Source: Oscillospiraceae bacterium (lineage in GTDB: Bacteria; Bacillota; Clostridia; Oscillospirales; Oscillospiraceae). From it: a stretch of DNA of 42,055 nt. The first letter of the stretch is position 1. Every line of letters starts with the position of its first letter. Location: the NCBI GenBank assembly GCA_017561205.1, contig JAFZDL010000110.1, positions 1 to 42,055 on the forward strand, written 5' to 3'. A program made the translations under genes and the position numbers. Positions 13,967 to 21,142 of the stretch are shown one piece after another. The notes beneath the pieces are model-generated. The model was not told where the DNA came from, made no database searches, and saw nothing but the letters and a program-made list of their open reading frames with translations.

Positions 13967-14761
13967 ATGGGTAATTTTGTCGTAATGGCATTGCTCGCAA
14001 CGCTGGGCACCTGGCTTGTAACCGCTTTAGGCGCGGCAACGGTTGTATTTTTCAAATCTCCAAATCCAAAGGGTTTAAATATTATGCTGGGTTTCGCCTC
14101 CGGTGTTATGATTGCTGCCAGCTTTTGGTCTCTGCTGCAACCGGCAATCGAACGGGCAGAAGCTGCAGGCGGTCTACCGGCGTATCTCGTAGCCACAGCA
14201 GGTTTTCTGTGCGGCGCAGTATTTATGTGGGTATCTGATAAGATAGTCACCTTTACCAGATCGCGAGCAGACCATGTTCAAGGAAAAGAGCAGCTCCATC
14301 GCATTATTATGCTGATTCTCTCCATCACTCTGCACAACATACCGGAAGGATTGGCGGTAGGCGTTGCCTTTGGCGCGCTACAGGAAGGCTTCACCAACGA
14401 AAGTTTAATGGGGGCAATTTCCGTAGCAGTGGGCATTGGCCTGCAAAACTTCCCCGAGGGCGCGGCGGTTTCCGTCCCACTGCGAAGGGAGGGCTATTCC
14501 CGAAAAAAGAGCTTTTTCTTGGGGCAGGCATCGGGTATGGTAGAACCGATTGCCGGTGTGCTGGGCGCATTACTGGTGGTTTCTATGGAAACGATTCTGC
14601 CCTACGCCCTGTCTTTTGCCGCCGGGGCCATGATCCTAGTGGCTGTCCATGAACTCATCCCGGAATGTCAGAGGAATCAAAGAACGCAGCCTTACGCTGC
14701 CACAATGGGCATCGTTTTGGGCTTTGCCACAATGATGCTTTTGGATGTAATGTTGGGATAA
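13967..14761 (+). CDS. ZIP family divalent metal transporter
   Basis: ZIP proteins take up zinc or other divalent metals through eight membrane helices. The 264-residue protein has the key metal-binding motif LHNIPEGLAVGVA in helix 4 and GLQNFPEGAAVSVPLR in helix 5 (His replaced by Gln in the first position, as in many bacterial members), plus VHELIPEC in helix 7-8. AAGGAGGTGCATT gives a strong ribosome site. TATAAT at 13941-13946 is the likely -10 box, with no good -35. Metal specificity cannot be read by eye. Confidence 0.92.
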   Translation: MGNFVVMALLATLGTWLVTALGAATVVFFKSPNPKGLNIMLGFASGVMIAASFWSLLQPAIERAEAAGGLPAYLVATAGFLCGAVFMWVSDKIVTFTRSRADHVQGKEQLHRIIMLILSITLHNIPEGLAVGVAFGALQEGFTNESLMGAISVAVGIGLQNFPEGAAVSVPLRREGYSRKKSFFLGQASGMVEPIAGVLGALLVVSMETILPYALSFAAGAMILVAVHELIPECQRNQRTQPYAATMGIVLGFATMMLLDVMLG

Positions 14762-14766
14762 AAACA

Positions 14767-14792
14767 ACCCCGCAGACCTTCGTCTGCGGGGT
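14767..14792 (-). terminator. Terminator of rpsU (also after the ZIP gene)
   Basis: A perfect 11-bp stem (ACCCCGCAGAC/GTCTGCGGGGT). On the minus strand it is followed by TGTTTTT, a good terminator for rpsU. On the plus strand the tail is AATTG, so it is weaker there. Confidence 0.8.
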
Positions 14793-14820
14793 AATTGCGC
14801 ATAAAGCTAAGAGGGAGAAA

Positions 14821-15003
14821 TTAATAGAACTTTCTCTTGTTCTTACGGGCAGCTTCAGACTTCTGCTTACGCTTCAGGCTGGGGCTGACGTAATGCTCAC
14901 GCTTCTTCACTTCGGCGATAACGCCCTCCTTAGCACAGCTACGCTTAAAACGACGCAGAGCGCTTTCCAGAGATTCGTTTTCCTTAACGCGAATTTCAGA
15001 CAT
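14821..15003 (-). CDS. rpsU: 30S ribosomal protein S21
   Basis: The 60-residue very basic protein [22 protein letters not shown]... ends in [17 protein letters not shown]21 joins the 30S subunit near the anti-Shine-Dalgarno sequence and helps initiation. The frame is open 11 codons further upstream, but the ATG at 15003 with GGAGGGAGGG before it is the right start. It is monocistronic, with a consensus promoter and a foldable leader. Confidence 0.97.
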   Translation of the reverse strand: MSEIRVKENESLESALRRFKRSCAKEGVIAEVKKREHYVSPSLKRKQKSEAARKNKRKFY

Positions 15004-15017
15004 TGTTTTCCCTCCCT

Positions 15018-15063
15018 CCGATGGTGTCCGGCTCAATCCAGGACACTTTCAGGGCCATATCGG
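15018..15063 (-). promoter_or_regulatory. Foldable rpsU leader next to the ribosome site
   Basis: On the minus strand CCGAT (15059-15063) pairs with ATCGG (15018-15022) and GTGTCC (15041-15046) with GGACAC (15024-15029). The 3' strand of the outer stem ends in the first bases of the GGAGGGAGGG ribosome site. This could allow feedback control by S21, by analogy with other ribosomal-protein leaders. No known S21 leader class is claimed. Confidence 0.4.
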
Positions 15064-15070
15064 CTCGACT

Positions 15071-15099
15071 ATTATATGCTGAATTTTCAGTTTTGTCAA
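15071..15099 (-). promoter_or_regulatory. Consensus promoter of rpsU
   Basis: TTGACA, exactly 17 nt, TATAAT on the minus strand. The spacer contains the palindrome CTGAAAATTCAG. Confidence 0.92.
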
Positions 15100-15141
15100 G
15101 CGGGATTTCTTCCTTTTTGACAGTTTTTTAGAAACTTTGGC

Positions 15142-17565
15142 TTATTTCACAATCAGGTTGACCAGCTTGTTCTTAACAACGATGGTCTTGATGATATTGC
15201 CGCCGTTCTTTTCCAGGAAATTCTTGATCTTTTGGTCGGCAAGCACGTTGGCAACCACAGTATCGTTTTCCAAATCGGCTTCCATCTCCACAGTGCCACG
15301 CATCTTGCCGTTGACCTGAACGGCGATGGTGACCTGGGTATCTTTGCACTTGGCCTCATCATAGGTGGGCCAGCTCTCATAGGCGATGGTATCATTATGA
15401 CCCAATGCCTGCCAAACTTCCTCACCCACGTGAGGAATGATGCAGGAGATCATCTTGATAAAGCCCTCAGCGTACTCTCTGGGGCAGGTGCCGTTCTTAT
15501 AGACCTCGTTGACAAAGACCATCATTTGGGCAATAGCGGTATTGAAGCCCAATACCTCGAAGTCGGAAGTGACCTTCTTAACGGTCTGATGGTAAATCTT
15601 GGTCAGCTTGCCATCGTCGGTGTCCACAATGTTCGCAGGCTCTGTAAAGAAGTTCCACACACGGTTGATAAACTTCTTAGCGCCGGCAACACCGGTGGTG
15701 CTCCAGGGCTTGGAGACCTCCAGGGGGCCCATAAACATTTCGTAAAGCCGCAGGGTATCTGCGCCATATTCACGAACCACATCACTGGGATTCACAACAA
15801 ATTCCGGGAAACGCTTACCCATCTTGATGCCGTTCTCACCCAGGATCATACCCTGGTGGACCAGCTTCTTGAAGGGCTCCTTGGTGGGTGCCAAGCCGTT
15901 ATCGTACAGGAAGCGATTCCAGATGCGGGAGTAGATCAAGTGGCCTACAGCGTGCTCAGGGCCGCCGATGTACAGGTCAACGGGCATCCAGTGCTTCAGC
16001 AGTTCGGGGTCGCAGAACGCATTCTCGTTCTTGGGGTCGATGTAACGCATAAAGTACCAGGAAGAGCCGGCAGATCCGGGCATTGTGGAAGTTTCCCGCA
16101 GGCCCTTCACACCGTTCTGGTCATACCGCTTCCACTCGTCGGCATTTTCCAGAGGCGCCTTGCCGCCGCGGCCCTTGTAGTCTTCCAGCTCGGGCAGAAC
16201 CAGGGGCAGCTCACTATCGGGCAGGAACACGGTTTCGCCCTCTTCTGTGTACACGCAGGGAACAGGCTCGCCCCAGTAGCGCTGACGGGCGAAAATCCAC
16301 TCACGGAAGTGGTAGTTGTTCTTTCTTCTGGCAACACCGGCTTTTTCCAGCTTCTCGGTGATGGCTTCCTTGGCCTCTTCTACAGTCAGACCTGTGAACT
16401 CTTCAGAGTTAACCAGCTTGCAGCCCTTGCCCAGGTAATCCTGCTTTTCAAAGGCGCATTCGCTTACATCACGGCCCTCAATGACCTGGATCATAGGGAT
16501 CTTATGGGCAACGGCATACTCAAAGTCACGCTGGTCGTGGCTGGGAACAGCCATAACAGCGCCAGTACCATAGTTGCCCAGAACGAAGTCGCCGATAAAC
16601 ACAGGAACTTCCTTGCCATTGACAGGGTTAATTGCATAAACACCCTTCAAGCAGCAGCCGGTCTTGGTCTTGCTGGCGTCGGTGCGGTCGATCTCACTTT
16701 TCTTGGCGGCCTCAGCGATGTAAGCATCCACCTCTTCCCGGTTTTCCACCCGGTCTAAGAGGCTCTGGGTGATTTTACCGTCGGGAGCAAGAACCATAAA
16801 GGTGATACCGTAAATGGTTTCGATACAGGTGGTATAGATGGAGAACTTACCGCCACCCACCAGCTTGAAGTCCACCTCAACGCCGGTAGACTTGCCGATC
16901 CAGTTGCGCTGGATCTCCTTGGTGGATTCGGGCCAGTCGATCTCCTCCAAGCCCTCCAAAAGCTTTTCTGCAAATGCAGGCTGGTCAATGACCCACTGCA
17001 TCATCATTTTCTTCTCAACAGGATAGCCACCACGCTCGGACTTGCCGTCAATAACCTCGTCATTGGCAAGCACTGTACCTAGGGCCTCACACCAGTTTAC
17101 GGGCATTTCGATGCGCTTGGCGAAGCCAGCCTCCCACAGCTTCTTAAAAATCCACTGGGTCCACTTGTAGAATTCGGGGTCAGAAGTAGCAATCACCTTG
17201 TCCCAGTCATAGTCAAAGCCCAATTCTTTCAGCTGCTTGGAGAAGGTTTCGATGTTCTTCTGGGTAAAGCCATTGGGATGGTTGCCAGTGTCCACGGCAT
17301 ACTGCTCAGCGGGCAGGCCAAAAGAGTCATATCCCATGGGGTGCAGAACATTGTAGCCCTGCATACGCTTCATACGGGACATGATATCCGTAGCGGTATA
17401 GCCTTCGGGATGGCCGGCATGCAGTCCAACACCGGAGGGATAAGGGAACATATCCAGCACATAGTACTTGGGCTTGGAGAAATCCCACACATCGGTGTGG
17501 AAGGTATTATGCTCTTCCCAGTATTTTTGCCATTTGGCTTCAACTTTCTGATGCTCGTAATTCAT
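15142..17565 (-). CDS. leuS: Leucyl-tRNA synthetase
   Basis: LeuRS charges tRNA-Leu with leucine. The 807-residue protein has the HIGH-class motif PYPSGVGLHAGHPEGY (His49-His52), the CP1 editing domain in the middle (GTGAVMAVPSHDQRDFEYA), then FARQRYWGEPVP and SSWYFMRYIDP. The KMSKS loop reads KMGKR at residues 581-585, within IKMGKRFPEFVVNPSDVVREYGAD. The C-terminal anticodon and LSU-type domain ends NKLVNLIVK. The gene is last in the smc operon, 18 bp after rsfS. Confidence 0.97.
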   Translation of the reverse strand: MNYEHQKVEAKWQKYWEEHNTFHTDVWDFSKPKYYVLDMFPYPSGVGLHAGHPEGYTATDIMSRMKRMQGYNVLHPMGYDSFGLPAEQYAVDTGNHPNGFTQKNIETFSKQLKELGFDYDWDKVIATSDPEFYKWTQWIFKKLWEAGFAKRIEMPVNWCEALGTVLANDEVIDGKSERGGYPVEKKMMMQWVIDQPAFAEKLLEGLEEIDWPESTKEIQRNWIGKSTGVEVDFKLVGGGKFSIYTTCIETIYGITFMVLAPDGKITQSLLDRVENREEVDAYIAEAAKKSEIDRTDASKTKTGCCLKGVYAINPVNGKEVPVFIGDFVLGNYGTGAVMAVPSHDQRDFEYAVAHKIPMIQVIEGRDVSECAFEKQDYLGKGCKLVNSEEFTGLTVEEAKEAITEKLEKAGVARRKNNYHFREWIFARQRYWGEPVPCVYTEEGETVFLPDSELPLVLPELEDYKGRGGKAPLENADEWKRYDQNGVKGLRETSTMPGSAGSSWYFMRYIDPKNENAFCDPELLKHWMPVDLYIGGPEHAVGHLIYSRIWNRFLYDNGLAPTKEPFKKLVHQGMILGENGIKMGKRFPEFVVNPSDVVREYGADTLRLYEMFMGPLEVSKPWSTTGVAGAKKFINRVWNFFTEPANIVDTDDGKLTKIYHQTVKKVTSDFEVLGFNTAIAQMMVFVNEVYKNGTCPREYAEGFIKMISCIIPHVGEEVWQALGHNDTIAYESWPTYDEAKCKDTQVTIAVQVNGKMRGTVEMEADLENDTVVANVLADQKIKNFLEKNGGNIIKTIVVKNKLVNLIVK

Positions 17566-17583
17566 AGCAACAATCCTTCTTTC

Positions 17584-17946
17584 TCACTCTTCAATGACGA
17601 TATCCCGCAGGTCCACCTGCTCGGCATCTGCCCACAGGCGCTCCAGGGAGTAAAATTCTCTGGCTTCCTCAGTAAACACATGGACAACCAGGCTGCCGTA
17701 GTCCAGCAGTTCCCAGGTGTTGCCCCGGTGGCCCTCACGGCCCAGCATCGGCTCGCCCAACTGCTCCAAAGTGTACTCTGCGTAATCACAGAGGGTCTTA
17801 ACATGGGTATTGGAAGTGCCAGTGCAAATCAGAAAATAATCTGCCAGGGAGCTTACCTTATCGATTTTCAGCAGCTTAATATCCAGGCCCTTCTTTTCAT
17901 CCAATGCCTTGGTGACTGCGATAGCAACTTCTTTTGCACTTAACAT
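17584..17946 (-). CDS. rsfS: Ribosomal silencing factor RsfS (Iojap family)
   Basis: RsfS binds L14 on the 50S subunit and blocks subunit joining when nutrients are short. The 120-residue protein has the core ADYFLICTGTSNTHVKTLCDYAEY and the GHRGNTWELLDYGSLVVHVFTEEAREFYSLERLW signature. It lies directly after the nadD-yqeK fusion, the classic neighbour order in Firmicutes. Confidence 0.97.
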   Translation of the reverse strand: MLSAKEVAIAVTKALDEKKGLDIKLLKIDKVSSLADYFLICTGTSNTHVKTLCDYAEYTLEQLGEPMLGREGHRGNTWELLDYGSLVVHVFTEEAREFYSLERLWADAEQVDLRDIVIEE

Positions 17947-17964
17947 AGTTTCATCCTCTCATTC

Positions 17965-19143
17965 TTATACACCGGAACGCTCCAAGAAGGCCAAGGCCTC
18001 CGCAGATTCCGGAGAAATCTCTCTTCCCTGCTGCTTCAGCAGCTTAAGGGTCATTTCAAGTCCCAATTTCAGGGCTTTATCTAAATCCGTAAAGGCCAAC
18101 TCTCGGAGTTTTTCCACCCCGGGGAAGTTCCGGTTCGGCTCCATATAGTCTGCCACATACAGAATTTTTTCCAAAGTATTCATATTCGCTTTTCCGGTGG
18201 TATGGCTGCGAATAGCAGCTACCACTTCCCTATTCTCCCCAAATATCCGGTCGGCAACCAGGCTGCCGGTCAATGCGTGGAGGGTTTTAGGATTTTTCTC
18301 GTGAAAAGTATCCAACATCATACCATACTCCCGGCTCAATGTCAATTGCAAGGGGCCATCCAGGGCTTTCGTGATATCGTGGAGAAGTCCGGCTCTTGCC
18401 GCGTCAAGCTCGTCAGCGCCCCAGCGTCGGGCCAATTCCGCTGCCGTATCCCGGCAGTCTAAAATATGGGCCACCCGGCTGGGTTTCACCAGACTCACCG
18501 CCACTTGCTCCAATTCCTCTATGGGTAAGTTTCGGTAATCTTTGGCAATGCCGTAAAAACCTTGCTGACGAATATAGTTTCCCACGCTCTCCGGCAGGAA
18601 AGAATCTGCGCAACGGAAGATCAGCATTCGTCGCAGTTGGGTGGAAGAAATGGCCGTTACAGGATTTTTCACCAGATACACTTTAGCCCCTTGGGCTTCT
18701 AAGGTTTTCTTTTGTTCCTCGATCTGTTCCAGTTCGCCCTTATCCCCCCTGTAGAGGACACCCAAAGCTGCCTTTTGCAGAATCCGCGCAGGTTCTTTCC
18801 AGCTAAGGAAAGAAAGGAACATATCTGTGCCTATCAGCAAGACGAGTTCTTTGTCCGGGTACTGGGCTGCGATGGCTTCCACGGTTTCATAGGTATAGCT
18901 GGTGCCGCCACGGCACAATTCAATATCGCTGACCTCCATACTCTCACCGGCAGCAAGCTTCAGCATCTGCGCTCTTTGCTCCGGGGTGGGAGAATGGGAA
19001 GGTATGGTTTTATGAGGAGAAATGCAAGAGGGTATCAGCAAAAGGCGCTCCAACTCCAGGGCCGCAATGGCATAGCTCGCCCCCCGGATATGGCCTGCAT
19101 GGGGCGGGTTAAAGGTACCGCCGTAAATGCCGATCCGCTTCAT
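17965..19143 (-). CDS. Fused nicotinate-nucleotide adenylyltransferase and YqeK HD phosphohydrolase
   Basis: Residues 1 to about 195 are NadD, which makes deamido-NAD from nicotinate mononucleotide and ATP. It has GGTFNPPHAGHI (HxGH), LIGTDMFLSFLSWKE and the ISSTQLRRM loop. Residues from about 205 to 392 are a YqeK-type HD domain, with His in VAHILDCRDTAAELARRWG, the HD pair in AGLLHDITK, and later His and Asp ligands in IRSHTTG and YVADYMEP. YqeK proteins cleave diadenosine tetraphosphate symmetrically. In most Firmicutes the two are adjacent genes; here there is one 392-residue frame with no stop between them. Confidence 0.93.
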   Translation of the reverse strand: MKRIGIYGGTFNPPHAGHIRGASYAIAALELERLLLIPSCISPHKTIPSHSPTPEQRAQMLKLAAGESMEVSDIELCRGGTSYTYETVEAIAAQYPDKELVLLIGTDMFLSFLSWKEPARILQKAALGVLYRGDKGELEQIEEQKKTLEAQGAKVYLVKNPVTAISSTQLRRMLIFRCADSFLPESVGNYIRQQGFYGIAKDYRNLPIEELEQVAVSLVKPSRVAHILDCRDTAAELARRWGADELDAARAGLLHDITKALDGPLQLTLSREYGMMLDTFHEKNPKTLHALTGSLVADRIFGENREVVAAIRSHTTGKANMNTLEKILYVADYMEPNRNFPGVEKLRELAFTDLDKALKLGLEMTLKLLKQQGREISPESAEALAFLERSGV

Positions 19144-19162
19144 TGCATTACCCCCTCTGTAG

Positions 19163-19634
19163 TTAGTCTTGGTTTTTCAGCTGTCGCTCTCTGTCACGCT
19201 CAATGGCTTTATCAATGGCCATTTGGCGGAAGTATTCATTCCGCTGCTCCCGGACTTTTCTTGCCGCTTGGCGGCGAGCCTGGGCGCCCTTGCGGACAGG
19301 GTTTTTCTTGCCGGATGGGGTTTCTTTCCGCTTGGCGCGGCCGGACTGATTCCGCTGGTCCTGGAGCTGCTGGCTGAACCGGTAGATCACAAACTTCGTG
19401 CCGATCACAGCAACACCCTCAGCGCCGGTATATTGGCAAATCTCGTCGCAGACCTCCCGGGGGGGACATCATTGCGCCCTCCAGCACTTTGCCCTTTACC
19501 AATTCCCGGGCATTCAGCTGGTTCTCTGCTTCGGCGATCACCGCATCGGTAACGCCGCCTTTACCCACCATCAAGGTGGTATCTATGGTTGTGGCCTGGC
19601 TTCGCAGCTCTGCCCGTTCTTTACTTGTCAGCAT
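19163..19634 (-). pseudogene. yhbY: YhbY/CRS1-type RNA-binding protein, frameshifted at a C7 run
   Basis: The first frame (start 19634) reads MLTSKERAELRSQATTIDTT, then LMVGKGGVTDAVIAEAENQL and NARELVKGKVLEGA, a typical YhbY KH-like domain for ribosome assembly. It then runs into SPPGGLRRD and a stop at 19419. The correct continuation, REVCDEICQYTGAEGVAVIG then TKFVIYR, lies in the next frame and runs to 19163 with a very basic tail. Seven C residues (plus-strand G7 at 19459-19465) mark the switch. Removing one C restores one frame. It may be a sequencing or assembly error, a recent mutation or slippage. The tail of about 65 residues, rich in Lys and Arg, exceeds the usual family length. Confidence 0.85.
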
Positions 19635-20226
19635 AGCCTGCCTCCTTCAGTTTCTCATAAAACAGTTTCAATGCGTTTGCCCGGTGGGATACTTGATTTT
19701 TGTCCTCCGGGGACATTTCCGCCGTGGATTTGCCTGCAGGGGGATAGTAGAAAATGGGGTCGTAGCCGAAGCCATTCTCTCCCCGCGGCTCACGAAGCAG
19801 CTCACCGTGGATCTCACCCCGGGCCTGGATTGCTTTACCGTCGGGGGTGACCATAGTGATCACGCAGACAAATTGTGCCTGGCGCTGGCCGTCGGGAACA
19901 TGTTCCGTGTTCTTCAGCAACAGAAGAAGTCTTCCCCAATCGTCCAAAGAATCGTCAAAGCCATAGCGAGCGGAGTAAACGCCCGGCTCGCCGTTCAGCG
20001 CATCCACCGCAATACCGGAATCGTCTGCCAGAGCAGGAAGGCCGGTGGCCTCCATCACAGCCTTGGCCTTCAGAAGAGAATTTTCCTCGAAGGTGGTGCC
20101 GGTTTCTTCCACATCGATATCCATGCCCAACTCGGACTGGAGCACCAATTCTATATCAAATTGCTGGGTGATTTTGCTGATCTCCACCAGCTTGTGCTTA
20201 TTTTTACTTGCAAGAACTACTTTCAT
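19621..20226 (-). CDS. rdgB: dITP/XTP pyrophosphatase (RdgB/HAM1 family)
   Basis: This enzyme removes non-canonical purine triphosphates (ITP, dITP, XTP). The 201-residue protein opens VVLASKNKHKLVEI and has TGTTFEENSLLKAKA, PALADDSGIAVDAL, GVYSARYG, GENGFGYDPIF and SHRANAL, all family motifs in order. The gene overlaps ftsY by 4 bp (ATGA) and yhbY by 14 bp. Confidence 0.96.
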   Translation of the reverse strand: MKVVLASKNKHKLVEISKITQQFDIELVLQSELGMDIDVEETGTTFEENSLLKAKAVMEATGLPALADDSGIAVDALNGEPGVYSARYGFDDSLDDWGRLLLLLKNTEHVPDGQRQAQFVCVITMVTPDGKAIQARGEIHGELLREPRGENGFGYDPIFYYPPAGKSTAEMSPEDKNQVSHRANALKLFYEKLKEAGYADK

Positions 20227-21131
20227 TGCAACAGTGCCTCCACAAAATCTTTGGCTTCAAAGGGCATCAGGTCGTCAGCCTTCTCGCCCACACCCACGAA
20301 TTTCACAGGAATCTGCAGGCTATCCGCCACAGCGATCACAATACCGCCCTTGGCAGTACCGTCTAACTTGGTCAAGGCAATGGCGGTAACGCCGGCGATT
20401 TCCTTGAACTGCTTGGCCTGGATAAGGCCGTTTTGACCGGTAGTGCCGTCCAGCACCAACAGCACTTCTTTGGCACTATTCGGCAATTCCCGCTCCACAA
20501 TACGGCTAATCTTATTCAGTTCGTTCATCAAATTGGTCTTATTATGCAGACGGCCGGCGGTGTCAATGATGATCACATCTGCACCCTTGGCCTTGGCAGA
20601 CTGGATACCATCATACACCACAGATGCAGGATCTGCACCCTCACTCTGACGGACAATGCCGCTGCCGGAACGCTCAGCCCAGATTTCCAACTGGTCTGCC
20701 GCTGCAGCGCGGAAAGTATCGCCTGCAACCAAGAGGACATTTTTACCTTGGCTTTTCAGCTGGGTGGCGATCTTACCGATGGTGGTAGTTTTACCTACGC
20801 CGTTAACGCCAATCACCAAAATCACAGAGGGCTTGGTGGACAGATTTAATGCCGTGTCGCCCACATTCAACATCTCAACCAGAATCTCTTTCAAAGCTGT
20901 CTTGGCTTCTTCTGTGGTTTTCAGGTGTTGTTCCTTGATGGTTTTTCGAAGGCTATCAGTAGCCTTCACAGCAGTATCTACACCCAGGTCAGCAATGATT
21001 AAGCTTTCTTCCAGCTCGTCATAGAAATCGTCATCGATCTCGGAAAAGCCGGAGAACACATTGTCCAAGGTATTGGACAGGGCATCTCTTGTCTTGGTTA
21101 GACCTGCTTTGATTTTATCAAAAAAGCCCAT
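20223..21131 (-). CDS. ftsY: Signal recognition particle receptor FtsY
   Basis: FtsY is the membrane-associated GTPase that receives SRP-bound ribosomes. The 302-residue protein has a short N domain and the NG GTPase: GVNGVGKTT at 108-116, VAGDTFRAAAADQL, IIDTAGR, ALTKLDGTAKGG and VGVGEKADDLMPF. The acidic A domain seen in enterobacteria is absent, as usual in Firmicutes. It follows smc by 11 bp. Confidence 0.97.
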   Translation of the reverse strand: MGFFDKIKAGLTKTRDALSNTLDNVFSGFSEIDDDFYDELEESLIIADLGVDTAVKATDSLRKTIKEQHLKTTEEAKTALKEILVEMLNVGDTALNLSTKPSVILVIGVNGVGKTTTIGKIATQLKSQGKNVLLVAGDTFRAAAADQLEIWAERSGSGIVRQSEGADPASVVYDGIQSAKAKGADVIIIDTAGRLHNKTNLMNELNKISRIVERELPNSAKEVLLVLDGTTGQNGLIQAKQFKEIAGVTAIALTKLDGTAKGGIVIAVADSLQIPVKFVGVGEKADDLMPFEAKDFVEALLQ

Positions 21132-21142
21132 AAATAACTCCT

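Noticed and set aside
15232-16758. 508-codon plus-strand frame opposite leuS
   Set aside because: It is antisense to well-supported LeuRS motifs, has no ribosome site and no protein-like motif; long antisense frames are common in this codon usage.
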